Under the pieces are notes generated by a model. The model saw only the letters and a list, made by a program, of their open reading frames with translations. It was not told the origin of the DNA and made no database searches. Below, piece by piece: positions 14,026 through 28,100 of a stretch of 64,000 nucleotides of DNA. How positions within the stretch are numbered: the first letter of the stretch is position 1; each line of letters opens with the position of its first letter. This DNA comes from Hippophae tibetana (lineage: Eukaryota > Streptophyta > Magnoliopsida > Rosales > Elaeagnaceae): the NCBI GenBank assembly GCA_037013495.1, contig CM072812.1:74569840-74633839 (forward strand), written 5' to 3'. A program made the translations under genes and the position numbers.

Positions 14026-14112
14026 TAAGAAACAACTACCTCTCATAATGTGCCGTCGATTTTAAGCCTAAGATACAACTACCTCTCATAATATGCCGTC
14101 GATTTTAAAGCC
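14026..14112 (+). repeat. Two tandem copies of a ~43-bp unit
   Basis: Units 14026-14068 and 14069-14112 share ACAACTACCTCTCATAAT followed by TGCCGTCGATTTTAA. They differ at a few positions and by one inserted A. It lies about 660 bases upstream of the SCPL start codon. Function unknown. Confidence 0.8.
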
Positions 14113-14670
14113 TACACAGAAGATATACTGCAATCGAACTGTGTGACAAGTGTATCAATAACTTCTTGATAATGTTGTTAATTGGTTAGGTAGATTAATT
14201 AATTTCATATTTTTTTTTTTTGTTAAAATGTCTTAATTATGTATCAAATACATGTATAAACGAGAACAATCTTCCATCTTATAACTTAAATTTTGAAATT
14301 AAATTAAACATAAATTTAACATGATATCAAAACAAACAAGCTCATCTCGTGACACCTAACTGTAAGTTCATCACTGTCTATTGATGAACTGTCGATGTAA
14401 AAAAGAGTGTTAAAATATCTCATATCGATTGGGCATGAGTTTTGAGATAAAATTAAGCTCAAATTTAACATATTTTTAATAAATTTATACGTTAAATTTA
14501 TTACATTTTATTTAAATATCATCTTATCTCATTTTGTTTAAAAATTATCTCTAATAAACTCATAGTTATTATAAATAATTATGTTTTTTTTTCATTATTT
14601 TTATAATTTTATTTCTTTAATTTAAAACAAACAAAATTCATAATTCACACCTCTGTTTTTTTTTCTTTTT

Positions 14671-14679
14671 AAATATAAG
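14671..14679 (+). promoter_or_regulatory. Candidate TATA box of the SCPL gene
   Basis: AAATATAAG lies about 95 bases upstream of the ATG at 14771. That is a reasonable distance for a plant TATA box plus a short 5' leader. The surrounding sequence is so AT-rich that chance occurrence is likely; no transcript evidence is available here. Confidence 0.3.
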
Positions 14680-14770
14680 GTACCTTAAATACAACATTAT
14701 TTGCCTTGTTCTTAAGTAAAAAAAATTTCAAAACTCACAGAAACTGAGATCCACCCAATTCTAACAAATA

Positions 14771-17700
14771 ATGGCATGGGAAAGGAAGTTTCTGAGTCTT
14801 ATAAGCAAAAACATCTTTTTTCAACTTCAGCTCCTTCTACTAATGGGCTGCTCACTATCAGATATAGCAATCTCTGATTCAAATTTGGTTAAATTTCTTC
14901 CTGGTTTTCAAGGACCTCTTCCTTTTCAGCTTGAAACTGGGTAATTAATTCTAATTAAGTACTACTGTTAACTAATATATTTTATGTCTTTGTTAATTTG
15001 TAGAACTAAAATGTCGATAAATAATTCATCGACAAATATATGTTTCATTTTTTTCTTTTTAAACAATCGATACGATCGATCGACTTTTCATACACATGCA
15101 ACACCCCTGTTTGTTAATTGTTAATAGATGGTATACTTTGACAAACTTTAATATTTCTTTTCGGCTAAATTACATAAATAATCTCTAAAATTTTATATAT
15201 TAATTTTACAATTTTATCATCTTATTTTTTTTTTATAATTTGATTTATTTATTTCTTGATTTGATTCCCTTGTTTTTTTCCCTCCTATTAAGTCCTTTAT
15301 TGTTTTAATTTTTACAATTCTATCAATTTACTTTTTTATAATTTTGAAGTACATTATAAAAAAATTTAATTATTATTTTTTTTACATTTTTAAAATAAAA
15401 ATATATTACTTTTAATTTAAAATAAAAAAAATTAAAATGATTAAGTTATAACACACACTTGGCGAGATAGATTTTAACCATTTTAATTTGTATAATAAAA
15501 TTATCATTCATAATTAAATATATAATTGTATAAAAGTAATACAACTAGAGTCTTTAATATTCTATACCGCCACATAACATTTGAAAGTTAAAAAGACAAG
15601 AACCAATAAGATTAAAACAAAATTTTAAGTTAAATATATTAAGATTTGATTCATCTGCAAATAAGATGTGATTTTAATTAAGTGTCTTGAAATTATTAAG
15701 AGATATTATTTATGCATGCATCTCTCTCACGTTACAAATTTTCAAGGACTTTTTTCCTCGAACTCTTTACGACACAAAAAAAAAAAAAAATTCAAAATAT
15801 TGGTAATTTAAGTTTATTTGATAAAGATTTTTATTTTATAAGTAATTTTTAAACCAAATATATTTGATAACAATTTTCTATTTAATTTTCAAATCGTTAA
15901 GAAATCAACTAAAATACCTTGTGATTTATAAATTTTTAAAAATAATTTTAATAATATTTATGATTTATGATTTTTTTAATTTTACCTCACAGTTTTTAAA
16001 AAAAGTAAATGAAGTTTTGTTACTTTTATACGTATAATTATTGAAAAATAAATGATAAAAACTTAAAACTTTTAAATAATAACCAATTTTTTTCATTTTT
16101 AAAACTAAAAGTAAAAAAAAAAATAGAGCGATACAAAAAAAATTAAAAGTTACAAATTATTATCAAACATGATGTAAGTTCTCAATCTCAAAATTAAATC
16201 TTAAAGGTACGTGGGTGTGGGTGAAGCAGAAGAAGTGCAATTATTCTACTACTTTGTTGAATCGCAGAGAGACCTTGAGACGGATCCTCTTGTTCTATGG
16301 CTAACTGGTGGACCGGGTTGCTCTGGGTTGTCTAGCCTTGTTTTTGAATTGGGTAAATTGTTTTTATTTTTGATTTATGATTAAATAATTAATTTTATCA
16401 TTTATAATTTTGACTAATGGACAAGGATATTAATGATAATTAACCTTTCTAAGAATTATTAGGATTAAAAAAATAAAAAATTAGAAATTTTTTTTTAATT
16501 AAAACCAATAAATTTGATTTAGAAACAACATACAAATTATTTACTAAAATATAGAATTTCTTACCAAATAGAATATAACATAATTTAAGAATATTGAGAT
16601 TGTTATACCATATATGGATGTTTACGGTCCTGATCGGATTTTGGGTAAAAATATTTTAATCGGATCAGACTGTTTGATTATTAAAAATATTAAACTGAAT
16701 AATTTGGTCAAGTTTGTTTAATAGTTTTAAACGGTTTAATTCAGTTAATAATACATAAATATAATATACCTAATAATATATTTTTAATTAAAATATAACA
16801 AATTTAATCAATGGTTTGTGAAAAATAATATAAAATTTGTAATATATTATTAAATTGGTTCAATTCGATTCGATTGGTTTAAAAATTAATATAATCGATA
16901 ATTGGAAAAAAGATTTTAATTAATATAATTTCGAATGCTATTTTGGTATTCTTGATATATAAATCCATGAAAAGGAATAAGTGTGATGCTATAAGTTATG
17001 AATTCCATGACATTGAAAAAGGAAAAGAAAAGAGAGATAACTTTCCATTATTTAATAGATATCTGATGCAATTGTTCCAAATAAAATGTTTATTTTGCTC
17101 TATTTATTATAAAGGATAACAACTATGACACACAACCGACATACACCATCTACTAATAAATGAGTTAAGTATATGCAAACAATTTATCTAATATTTTATT
17201 ATTATTAAAATATTACCCTACACGAATGTAACACTATACGAAAATAATGAATTTAATAAATTTTTTATTTAAAATAATATATTTTAATGGATTATTTTTG
17301 AATAAACGTACACTAAAAACTTACGTTTAACATAAGCACCTATGGACTAAGGATATCCATAAATCTAACCGGATCAAACCGAACAATTTTACAAATCAAA
17401 CGGTCTAGTCCGATTTGTACTAATTTTAAACCGGTTTAATAATATATTAAAAATTTTACATTATTCTTCATTAAATTATAAAAAAATCGAATCAAATCGG
17501 ACCGAATCGTTTTATAAATCAAACGGTTCGATCTGGTTTTTATTTCTTAAAATCGTTTCAAACGGTCTGATCCAATCCGGTAAATCTTTTTTAACCAAAA
17601 CCGGATCGAACCGTTGGACACCCCACCCCTACTATGGACAATGGAGAATATTATATTTATATAACATATTTTTCGTATTAATAAGATTTTTTTTAAACTA

Positions 17701-19116
17701 ACAAAAATTTAATTTTAAACTTTTAATTTCATATATATAAATATCAAAATATCTTTCTTATATAAATTTAATAAAATAAAAATAAGATTAAATCTAACAA
17801 AATTTTCGATGACCCACTAATATTTCGGCAACCATAGCCAACAACTCAATTGAGTTATGACAACCTTTGTAGATAACTCACTAGATATAACATATTACAT
17901 TTATTAGTATCTTTATGTGTAATATATTTATTTACCTATTTTTTATAACTTGTTACATCCACATATATATTTGTATGTCATGTTACATTAATCATAATTT
18001 CATCAATCAATTAAATATAATATATTACATCCACATTCTGATGATCTATTAAATATAACATGTTATATCTATTGGAATTCCAATAGAATTATCAATAATG
18101 GCTATCAAATCATTGATGAAGTCGTTAAAACTCTAGTAGGGTCACCGACACTAGGAGATAGGATGATTTTGATATTATTTTATTAAAGTTATGAAATTAT
18201 GTTATTTTAATCTTTTTATTATATAATTTGATATAAAACTATTTAGTTCAAAAAATGTCTATCTTGCTATTTCTTATATTGCTAATATTGTTTAACAATG
18301 TTCCATTACTTATAAAGTTTAAGTTAATTCTTTTATATTAATATATATTATAGAGTAATTGAATTTTTAAGAGTAATATTTTGATAAAGATAAAAGGATA
18401 ATAATTATCCGTCAATCAATAATTTAATTACTTTTTTCTCTTAACCAAAGGTCGGGGGTGACTTTAAAATTAATTTGTAACTAAAATTATAATATAATCA
18501 TTAAGTTATTTTATAATTAATAGCTATAACGATTCGTTAAGTTATTAAAAGGAGTATTTTTGTACGTTATTTTTCAAGAGACAAAAGTAAAAATAGATAA
18601 GTTTTAGAAGTATTATTTCAGTTAAAAAAAATTTATTTTCTTTTCTAACACAAGTAGATAAACAAAATAATATTTAGTGTTAAAATTCCAGGCAATTATA
18701 TTTAATGTCTAACATTATAGATACAAACTGCACACTATTGTACAGGTCCAATGAAGTACGATAAGTATAACATGGACAATGAAAGTCTACCAACATTGCT
18801 CATAAATACTAACTCATTAACAAAGGTAACATGATACATTCCATAGTTATATATATATGCATGTATAACATTTTCTTTTTTCGTTATAATTTATTTAGTT
18901 CTATAAATATGCATGTTTTTTATTATTTAGTTTTATAAATATTTATTAAACTTGTAATGATAAATAGTAACTGTGATGCTTCTATTGTTGTAGGTATCCA
19001 ATATGATATTCGTGGATTCCCCAATTGGCACTGGTTTTTCTTATGCCACAAATTCATTGGCGTATCAAACTGGGGATACCAAACAAGTGAATTTTCTTTA
19101 TCACTTCCTCCATAAG
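14771..19116 (+). CDS. SCPL exons 1-4 (residues 1-173)
   Basis: Exon 1 encodes the signal-like start and [18 protein letters not shown], the usual beginning of plant mature SCPL proteins. Exon 2 encodes [19 protein letters not shown] and [10 protein letters not shown]. Exon 3 encodes the segment after GP with an NES glycosylation sequon at residue 117. Exon 4 encodes [15 protein letters not shown]. All junctions are GT-AG: donors at 14941, 16353, 18826 and 19117; acceptors ending at 16206, 18745 and 18993. Intron phases agree across every join. Intron 1 (14941-16206) shows only AT-rich sequence. Confidence 0.93.
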
Positions 19117-22100
19117 GTAAGCTTACATATGCATACATATAAAGTAAATGTGCCAAGCCATGCTGAGCTACAAACAAACTGTAATGTGTTGAGTATGGAC
19201 CGTTAGACCCATTTAACTCAAGTATGATTGACAAGCAAAGCATCTATCTCCTTTTGTACATAGCCAATTTTCACTTTGGATATTTCAATCCATCCTAATT
19301 ATAATTTCTTGGTTCAAAAAGATAACCATGTGGAGATAAGGTTGCAACCAAGAGCTTAGGGTTGTACAAACCATTTTTAGATCTTGTTAACATTGGATGT
19401 ATATTATCAATAGACACAGCAGAAGTTATAGGAGAAGATACAGGAAGAGGAATTTGAAGACATAAGGAGTTTGAAGGAGAAAGTGGAATAGAAATATATG
19501 GAAGATAATAATCATTAAAGACAATCATTTCATTACTAGGATGGACATGACCAGACATATAATCAGGCTCAGTAGACAGAGAATATATGGAATTAAGAGT
19601 ATCATGTTCGGGAGATAGGGGAGATAACAAATTAGAATTTAAAGAATCGGAATGATTAGAATAAACCATAACAACTTCACTTAAATAATAAGGCTCAACT
19701 GAAGAATAATCGACGGACCCTAAAGTACGTAGGACAGTTTTCACTTAGCAAGGTAATATTCTCTGAAGTAACAACTGGTAAATGACCAGGCACCAAAATA
19801 GTAGGAGAATCATAAGACATATTGGAAGAAGATGTAGTAGAATTCTTAGAAAAAATAGAGAATGACCCATGCATAAAGAACAACATGTCTACTTAAAATA
19901 ATATTGTTATGGACTTAACTAAACAAACATAACCTTTTTGATTCATATCATATCCAACAAATATACATAACATATCGAGGATCAAACTTAATTAAAAAAT
20001 ATGACCTTAAAAAGGAAAACATTAACATCCAATCGATCCAAACACTTTTAAAGAGCGCATTACTACAAAATGAATTATTAAAGTCTATTAAAAACCGACT
20101 TTAAACCAAATGATTTAAAATGTAAAGTCGGTTCAACGCGTAAACCGACTTTACGTTTAAAGTCGTTCATGCATTGAATCGACTTTAATTTTTTTTATAA
20201 AATTTACTCATTTTTTTATACTCAAATTAAAACATGTATTCGATCACTACATAATAGCAGAAAAAAACAAAAATCTATTTAACAAATAGTCTAAATAATA
20301 CAAATAAATGAAAAAAAAATTAATTAATAGCATAAAAATTACCATGGAGTTGTCCTATGTTATTTAACATCATTATATTCTTCTCCTTCATTTATAATAC
20401 AAAACTTACATATATAATACAAAAATTTATACACATAAATAATAACACATAATAACAGAAAAAATATGAATAATAAGTGTGTAGGATTAATAGAAATACT
20501 TACAAGAAAAAATGAAGAAAATGAAGAAAAAATGGTGTTTTGTAAGTAAGAAATGAGTATAAAAAATTTGAGTATTTTGCTCAAAAAATAGGAGATCTAA
20601 AAGATAAGTTAGAGAGGAAAAAAACTCACTAACTAGCTCTGGAATTGGTGGTCGTAGGTGGCCGAAAAATGAAAAAAAGTGGAGGAGAAGTGGATGAGGT
20701 TTTGGGTTTTTGAGAATTATGCAGCGCTTGGAATAGTTTTTGTCTAGGGAAGAAATGAGAGAAAACACATTTATCCACGTGTGTAGAGTCGGTTCTATGT
20801 GTCAACCGATGCTATCCACGTAGGACGTAGGGTCGGTTGACGTGTTGAACTGACGCTACACGTAGGACGTAGCATCAGTTCTACATGTCAACCTACGTTA
20901 CGTCCTACGTAGATAGCATCGATTCTATACCAAACTGACTTTAATTTCATTACAAGTAAGTTTTTTTTTCAAAAACCGACTTTATACATCGACTTAAATA
21001 TCTATTTTTGTAATAGTGGTGGTAGTTTGGATACTTACCAAAAAAACCTCAAAAGCTGACTAGCGAGACAAAACCTTTGTAGGGACTCTTTCCATCAAGT
21101 AGGTAGTTATGCGTATAGTATAAGGCCAGTAAGACAAAGACATATGAGCAGTAAATAGAAAGGGAAGACTCCTTTTAATAATACTTTTATGCCTGCATTC
21201 AACAACCTCATTTTGTTCTAAAGTATAAAGAAATTTTACTCTATGAATAGCTTTTGACTTAGTGAGAATAGTTAAGAGGAAGATTGTGTGATTTTGCTAG
21301 TTGACAAACAGTACAAAATGATTCTTTATTACAATTTTTAGAAAAAACTAACATTAAAATAAGCATACTTGTTCACAGTTTTCTTAACAATTGTAAAAGA
21401 AGGATGCCCCAATCTCTCATGCCAAAGTTCCAAGGAAACATGGAAAGCATTAGGAGAATCACCATTAGCCAAGTCAGAAACAATTGATCACTCTATCTTA
21501 TAGAGTCCATGTGTACTGATTCCTTAATGTTAATGTATATCTAGTAACATATTAATGTATATATATATACTAATGTATATCTATTTACTTTAGGCATATC
21601 TATATCTAGTTACTTTAGACATATCTAGTTTACTTGTAACTCCTATATAAAAGCACCATGTATATTCATTTAATCAGAGAATATAATACAATCATTAAGT
21701 ATTTCTAACATGGTATCAGTGCCACTACTTTTATCTTTCTAGCAATCTTATCTTTTCTGGTGTTATTCAACCCTTACAGCTTCTGCTGTCACAATAGCCC
21801 CTGCAACCACTCACCGTTGAACTTCCAACATCTTTTAGCCATTGTCCTTAGGTTTCGGGCCTACAATCGCTATTGTTAAGGATTTCTGCACCACACAGAC
21901 CACTGCAATCACCGTCGCCGCCATGAATCTTGCTCTGATAATTTTTCTACAGATACCACTATGATCGGATCGACCAAATCTACACAACTGTGGAAGTGTC
22001 ATAACCATCGGACACCGTACGCTCCCTCATGTGCTGCTCAAACGATCTAAACTTCTTTTCACGCATCGTCACTGAACCCAAATGCCGCCGTGAAATATTA

Positions 22101-25100
22101 CCCCGACAATATTTCTATAGATACCATTGTGATCGCCGTGACCAGATCTACACAGTATCACAATCATATTCCTCTACACGCTCCTACACGCGCCATCAAC
22201 ATAAGCAGCGCGTTAGATCCACGCACCAAATACGTCGCGCTCTTGTCCCGTGACGTCATCAGTGACTTGCCTAGGGTTGATGTCATCATCGCATCCAGTT
22301 GACGTCATAGAGACCCCACTGATTGTGCTGACCGTTGACTTCGGGTTGTTGACCGTGGACTTTCTTGCCACCATGCTGACCATTGACTTTTATAATACAG
22401 GTCATCCCTTCCCAGTTTTTTGCATAGACCTCGTTTTTGTAGTCCGTTTTTTCATATTTTGTTTCCAAATGGATTAAAAGGATGTTTTCCTTTCTTGACA
22501 TATCAATACTATATTGGAAGGGACCAAGAATTACTTATTATGGTCTCAAGCTATGCGCATTTTTCTTAAGGCTAGTATGCTCTAGAATTACTGTACTGGT
22601 GCAATTATCATTCCTGTTAAAGGAGAAAGTGAAGAAGATGCTACTTTCCTTCGTCACATGATTGAATGGGATAGTCACAACCATATAATCCTCACATGGA
22701 TTCAGAATACTTCCATTCCCTCCATCTCCAATCTGTTAGGCAGCTTTGATGATGCCAAATTAGCATGAGATATGTTGGCCAAAAGGTACTCCATTACTCA
22801 CGGATCCATTAAATATTAGCTAATAGTTGAATTGCATCAACTTTAACAGGAACCAGGGAAATCCATCAATGACTACTTTGATCAGCTTCGCTTCCTTTGG
22901 GACCAAATTGACCTTTGTGATGCAATTTGGGCATGCTCAACAAATGCTCAGCAAAATGCTACAGTTAGGGATGAATTTAGTCTCTATGAGTTCTTGATGT
23001 CACTCCATAAGAGCTTTAAGCCCATCTGAGGTCAGCTTCTTAATCGTAGTCCTCATCCCTCTCTTGATACTGTTGTAAATGAGTTAGTTAGAAAAGAAGC
23101 TCAACTTGCAACCCTTCAAGCCCAGAATAAGTTCAATGTTTTGGATATTACTCCTCCTGCTCCTTCCATTGAGCAACCTCAGGAATCAAGTGATTCCTCT
23201 GGCTTTTACAATTATCGTAGACAGAACAATAAAAGGTTCTGCAATTATTGCAAGCGTCATGGCCACACCATTGAAACTTGTTACCATCGTAACAAATCTA
23301 CAGCTGTTGTTGCTAATACTGAGCCTACTTCACTAATGCCTTCTAGTTCAACAAAGTCCCAGTCTTCTGGATCCACTATAAACCTCTCTTCCACTAAACT
23401 ATAGAAGATCATAACTCAGGTTGTTCAAATGGTTGGTAATGCATCTCTTTCCACTACTATCTCAATTATGCTCATTAAGTCTCAAACTTGGCTTTTTTAC
23501 TCTACATGTTGTAATCACATGACACCTCACTCATTTTTATTCTCCAAACTTGACACTGCACCACATCCTCTTAATATTAATATAACTGATGGTTCCATCA
23601 TTCATGGGAATAGTCTAGGTTTTGTTTCAAACTCTACCCTCTATGTTCCTGGGGTTTTCCATGTACCTGACCTATCCTATAATTTATGCTTTGTGGGACA
23701 ATTAGCTGAACTAGGATATCACCTTATTTTTGAATATTCTGGGTGTATTTTCCAGGATCCGAGGACTGGGAAAGAGCTTGGGACCAGTCTTAGTATCGGG
23801 CATATGTTTCACGTGAACAATCTTCATCTTCCACCTGTTTCTTCTGCCTCTATTGCTGTTGCAACTACTGCAGTTTATTCCTTACCTTCTCTCGCACTTT
23901 GGCATTCTGGTCTTGGTCATGCCCCATCCACTCGGGTACAACAGTTAACTTCTAAAGATCTATTGGGTTTTGTGTCCAAAGACATTTTGATTATACTTCA
24001 TGCCAGTTAGGAAAACAGCTAGCTTTACCTTTCAATAATAGGAAATCTATCTCTAATAGTATTTTTGAGTTAATTCATTCTGATGTTTGGGGACCTTCTC
24101 ATGTTACTAGTATTGGTGGATCTCGATATTTTTTTTGTTTTTATTGATGATTATTCTTGTTATAGTTGGATTTTTCCAATGAAATCGCGTTCTAAAATCT
24201 TACCAATATACAGTAACTTTGCAAAAATCGTTGAAACACAATTCTCCAAACATATCAAAACTTTTCGATTTGATAATGCTCTTGAATATACTCAAAATGT
24301 TTTTCAATCTCTGTTACACTCCTATGGCACTGTACATCATCTAACTTGTCTGGGAACCTCTCAACAAAATGGTCTAGCCCAAAGAAAATTTTGTCATATT
24401 CTTGACATTGTTCGTGCTCTTCTTCTTTCTGCCAAAGTTCCTGCCCCATTTTGAGGTGAAGCTGCTCTTCATGCTATTCATGCCATTAATCGCATTCCAA
24501 GCACTGTCATTCATAATCAGACTCCGTAGGAGCGCCTTTTTGGGTCATCTCCTAACTACCATTACCTTCGCTCATTCGGATCTGTCTGTTTCATTCTTCT
24601 TCAGCCTCATGAACACAACAAACTTGAGCCTCGATCTAGACTTTATTGTTTTCTTGGTTATGGTGAAACTCAAAAAGGGTATCGATGTTATGATCCTGTC
24701 TTACATTGTCTTCGTGTTTCCAGTAATGTTGTCTTTTGGGAACATTGCTTATTTGTTAAACTTTCTCACTTTCGTTCTTCCCTAACTAATTCAAATGTTT
24801 TAAAATTCTTTCCAAATGAGTCTCATGTTCCTTCTACAGATACTCCTAGTCCATCTTTGGACTTCACTATTCAATCTTAAGATATTTTTGATGATTCTCC
24901 TAAACAGGTCATAGAACAACAGGTTGATAATGAGCTACCCCACCTTGAACATAGGTCCTCTACTCCTGCTCCGCCTGAAGATCCTCCACAAGAAATTTCA
25001 CCTCGTCACTCAACCCGGGTAAGATCCATTCCTGCACATTTACTTGACTATCATTGTTACACTGCCCTTGCTACACTCCATGAACCTCACACTTATCGTG

Positions 25101-28100
25101 AGGCATCTACTAACCCTTCTTGGAAGATTGCAATGAAAGAAGAAATTGATGCATTAACCAAAAACCATACTTGGGATCTTGTTACTCTCCTTCCTGGTCA
25201 ATCTATGGTTGGTAGTAAGTGGATCAATAAGATCAAGACTCACTATGATGGGTCCATCTATTGCTACAAGGCTCGTCTTGTAGCAAGAGGTTTTACACAA
25301 GAGTATGAGATTGATTATGAAGAGACTTTTGTTCTAGTTGCCTGTATTTCCTTTATTTGTACCCTCTTAGTTGTTTTCGCTGCTAGTATATGTAACCTTT
25401 TTCAGATGAATGTTAAAAATGCATTCCTTAATGGGGATATGCATGAAGAAGTCTATATGCAACCTTCTTCTGGTCTTTCTGTTGAAACAAATAAGGTTTG
25501 TCTCCTTTGATGTGAACTTTATGGCCTTAAATAAGCTCCACGAGCATGGTTTGCCAAGTTCAGCTCCACCATCCTTCGCTTGGGTTACATTACCAATCCT
25601 TATGATTTTGCCTTATTTCTTCGTCGCAATGATAAATGCACCATTTTGCTTCTTCTATATGTGGATGATATGATCATAATTGGTGATGACCTCAGTGGCA
25701 TTCAAGAACTCAAGGATTTTCTTAGTCAGCAGTTTGAGATGAAAGACCTTGGACATCTAAGCTATTTCTTGGGTCTTGAGATCACTCGTTCCACAGATGG
25801 TCTTTATATTACTCAAGCTAAGTATGCATCTGACCTCTTATCTCAAGCTGGACTTACTGATAGCAAGACTGTTGACACTCCAGTTGAACTTAATGCACAT
25901 CTGACACCATCAGAGGGGAAACCATTGTCTAATCCCTCTCTTTATAGACGATTGGTTGGTAGCCTAATTTATCTTACAGTTACTCATCCAGACATTTCGT
26001 ATGTTGTTCATTAGGTTCCAGTATCTGTCTGCTCCACGATCAACTCATTATGTTGTTGTTCTGCGTATTCTACGATACTTGAAAGACACTATCTTCCATG
26101 GCCTTTTCTACTCAGCTCAGTCTCCTTTAGTACTTCGTGCATTCTCTGATGCTGATTGGGCAGGAGATCCCACTGATCGCAAGTGCACTATAGGTTATTG
26201 CTTTCTCCTTGGTTCTTCTTTGATTTCTTGGCGAAATAAGAAACAAACCTTTGTGGCCTGCTCCAGTACTGAAGTAGAATATCATGCTCTTGTTGATACC
26301 ACATCTAAGCTCGTTTGGCTACGATGGCTTCTTAAGGATTTGGGTGTGTCCACGTCTTTTGCAACTCCCCTTTATTGTAATAATTAGAGTGCCATTCATA
26401 TTGCTCACAACGATATCTTCCATGAATGGACTAAACACATCGAGATTGATTGTCACTTTATTCGCTCTCATCTTGTCCATGGTGCTCTCAAGCTTTCCCA
26501 TGTTTCCTCCAACGATCAACTTGCAGATATCTTCACTAAGGCACTTCCCAAAGGACGCACTCGTAATTTGGTTGACAACCTCAAGCTGGTCTCACATCCA
26601 CTTTGAGTTTGAGGGAGACTGTTAATGTATATCTAGTAACATATTAATGTATATATTTCTGCTAATGTATATCTATTTACTTTAGTCATATATATATCTA
26701 GTTACTTTAGACATATCTAGTTTACTTGTAACTCCTATATAAAGGCACCATGTATATTCATTTAATCACATAATAGAATACAATCATTAAGTATTTCTAA
26801 CACTTACACATTTACTTCCTTTGACTTGAGGTCCTTGACACAAAAACCAAAAGGGTTAAACTCAATACAGACCTCATTATCTGTACACATTTTATAAATT
26901 AGTTGTTGTAGATGATGTATAAGGTACATCGATCATTTAAGAAAAGAACACAAAGATTATTAATATTCAGTGCAGTATAACTAATATTAACTATAGGAAT
27001 TTTATCATCATTTCCAAGAACATTTTTAGAATAGGCCTTTGTATTATTAAGTTGAGTAGAGTCAGAAATAATGTGATGACTAACCTGTAAGTTAAGTATC
27101 TAAGAAGCTAAGCCAAAAGCAATATCTTCATCACATGACTAAAATTGAGCAACCATAGCAGAAGGATTTGTTTTGCCATAAGGAGATCACGAAGCACAAA
27201 ACAAAATTTTGCATTATTGCTTATTTTCTCACACATCTGACATGTATGCATGTTTCTCACCATTAGATTTCTTGAAATTTCCTTTAAAAGAACTACTACC
27301 AGAATTCTGCTTTTGAGACTGACTGACTTTCTTGAATGAATTGTTTCAAATTCCAACGAGAAGAATTAGATTAAGCTTCTAGATTGTTGAACTGATTTGA
27401 TTTAAAACCTCCATTGCCACTATTCTTGGAATGAAAATGAGCAACATTTGCCAAATAAAGTGAATCTGGAACATCATTAGACTTATTCTTCAAGGATCTT
27501 TCATACCCCTCCAACAAAATGTGTAATGTATTGATAAAAGATTTGACTTCTCTCGTATTGATGTTAGTAACAAAATATTACTAATGAGAGCCAAGACCGT
27601 CTAACATATAATGAATAAGATTCTTCTCGCTAATAGGTTCTCCAGTTGAGAATAGATGACCAAAAATGGTCTTAGCCTTAAGCATGTACTGAGAAGTAGA
27701 TAAACTATCTTTCCTCAGGTTGTACAACTAATCACGAAGATCCATCACCTTCAATTAAACATTGGTTGTGTAGGTATCTTCAAGTGCAACTCACTATTGA
27801 CAACCTCTCGTACCACTACTCAAAAAATCCTATAAAACTTAATTGTTATCATCATGTTTAATAGGTAATGAGATATTCATTGTTCCTAATGAAATAAAAA
27901 TTGATTTCCATATGTTTGGATATATAAGAAGTACCAGTAATTTAATCGCATCTTTTTAAACTCTAAGTTCATACTCCATCACTTGTATCAACGCGATAAG
28001 AAAAGATTAAAAACTCACGTCAACTTAAGTACATCTTAAGAGTCTAATAAATTTAAAACAATATTACACAATTTTCATCGTAGTTTAACAGACCCATAAT

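Larger units (their letters stand above)
12521..14670. other. Upstream intergenic region of the SCPL gene
   Basis: No coding sequence is supported. The frames at 12431-12616 (+) and 12744-13001 (-) have no recognisable domain. It contains the small hairpin at 13577-13701 and the tandem duplication at 14026-14112, listed separately. The last 500 bases are strongly AT-rich, as is usual for a plant promoter region. Confidence 0.5.
21528..26802 (+). mobile_element. Full-length but inactive sense copia in SCPL intron 4
   Basis: A 5.3-kb Ty1/copia element with 183-bp LTRs at both ends, a primer-binding site, gag, protease, integrase, RT and RNase H in copia order, and a purine run (GAGGGAGAC) before the 3' LTR. 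Flanking pentamers are CTTAA and CTTAC, a slightly decayed target duplication. The LTRs differ at roughly 11 positions by hand count (about 94% identical), so it is younger than the element it interrupts. It lies in the same direction as the SCPL gene. Stops and catalytic substitutions make it inactive. Confidence 0.88.
19200..27890 (-). mobile_element. Old antisense copia element in SCPL intron 4, split by two later insertions
   Basis: Read on the minus strand from 27890 down, the pieces follow copia order. Gag fragments lie at about 27890-27100, with motifs such as [10 protein letters not shown] near 27620. A pre-integrase block lies at about 26880-26803. The integrase start [17 protein letters not shown] lies at about 21440-21380. 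More integrase lies at 21240-21019. A continuation SLKVFGS then [13 protein letters not shown] lies at 20050-19940. The integrase-RT linker ending [15 protein letters not shown] lies at 19410-19370, and the first RT residues at about 19250. RT, RNase H and both LTRs were not found. The reading order resumes across the CACTA element (20058-21018) and the sense copia (21528-26802), which shows those came later. Stops are frequent. Confidence 0.75.

Noticed and set aside
19003-19206. Plus-strand frame of 67 codons
   Set aside because: It is SCPL exon 4 read through its donor at 19117 into the intron; the start is internal.
20360-20768. Two minus-strand frames rich in Phe, Ser and Leu
   Set aside because: Low-complexity sequence inside the CACTA element, without a domain or good start; better explained by AT/purine-rich DNA.
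22029-22501. Several overlapping frames on both strands
   Set aside because: They fall in the untranslated leader between the copia primer site and gag and show no domain.
24402-24785. 127-codon hydrophobic plus-strand frame
   Set aside because: Shifted-frame shadow of the copia integrase and linker, which reads correctly in another frame.
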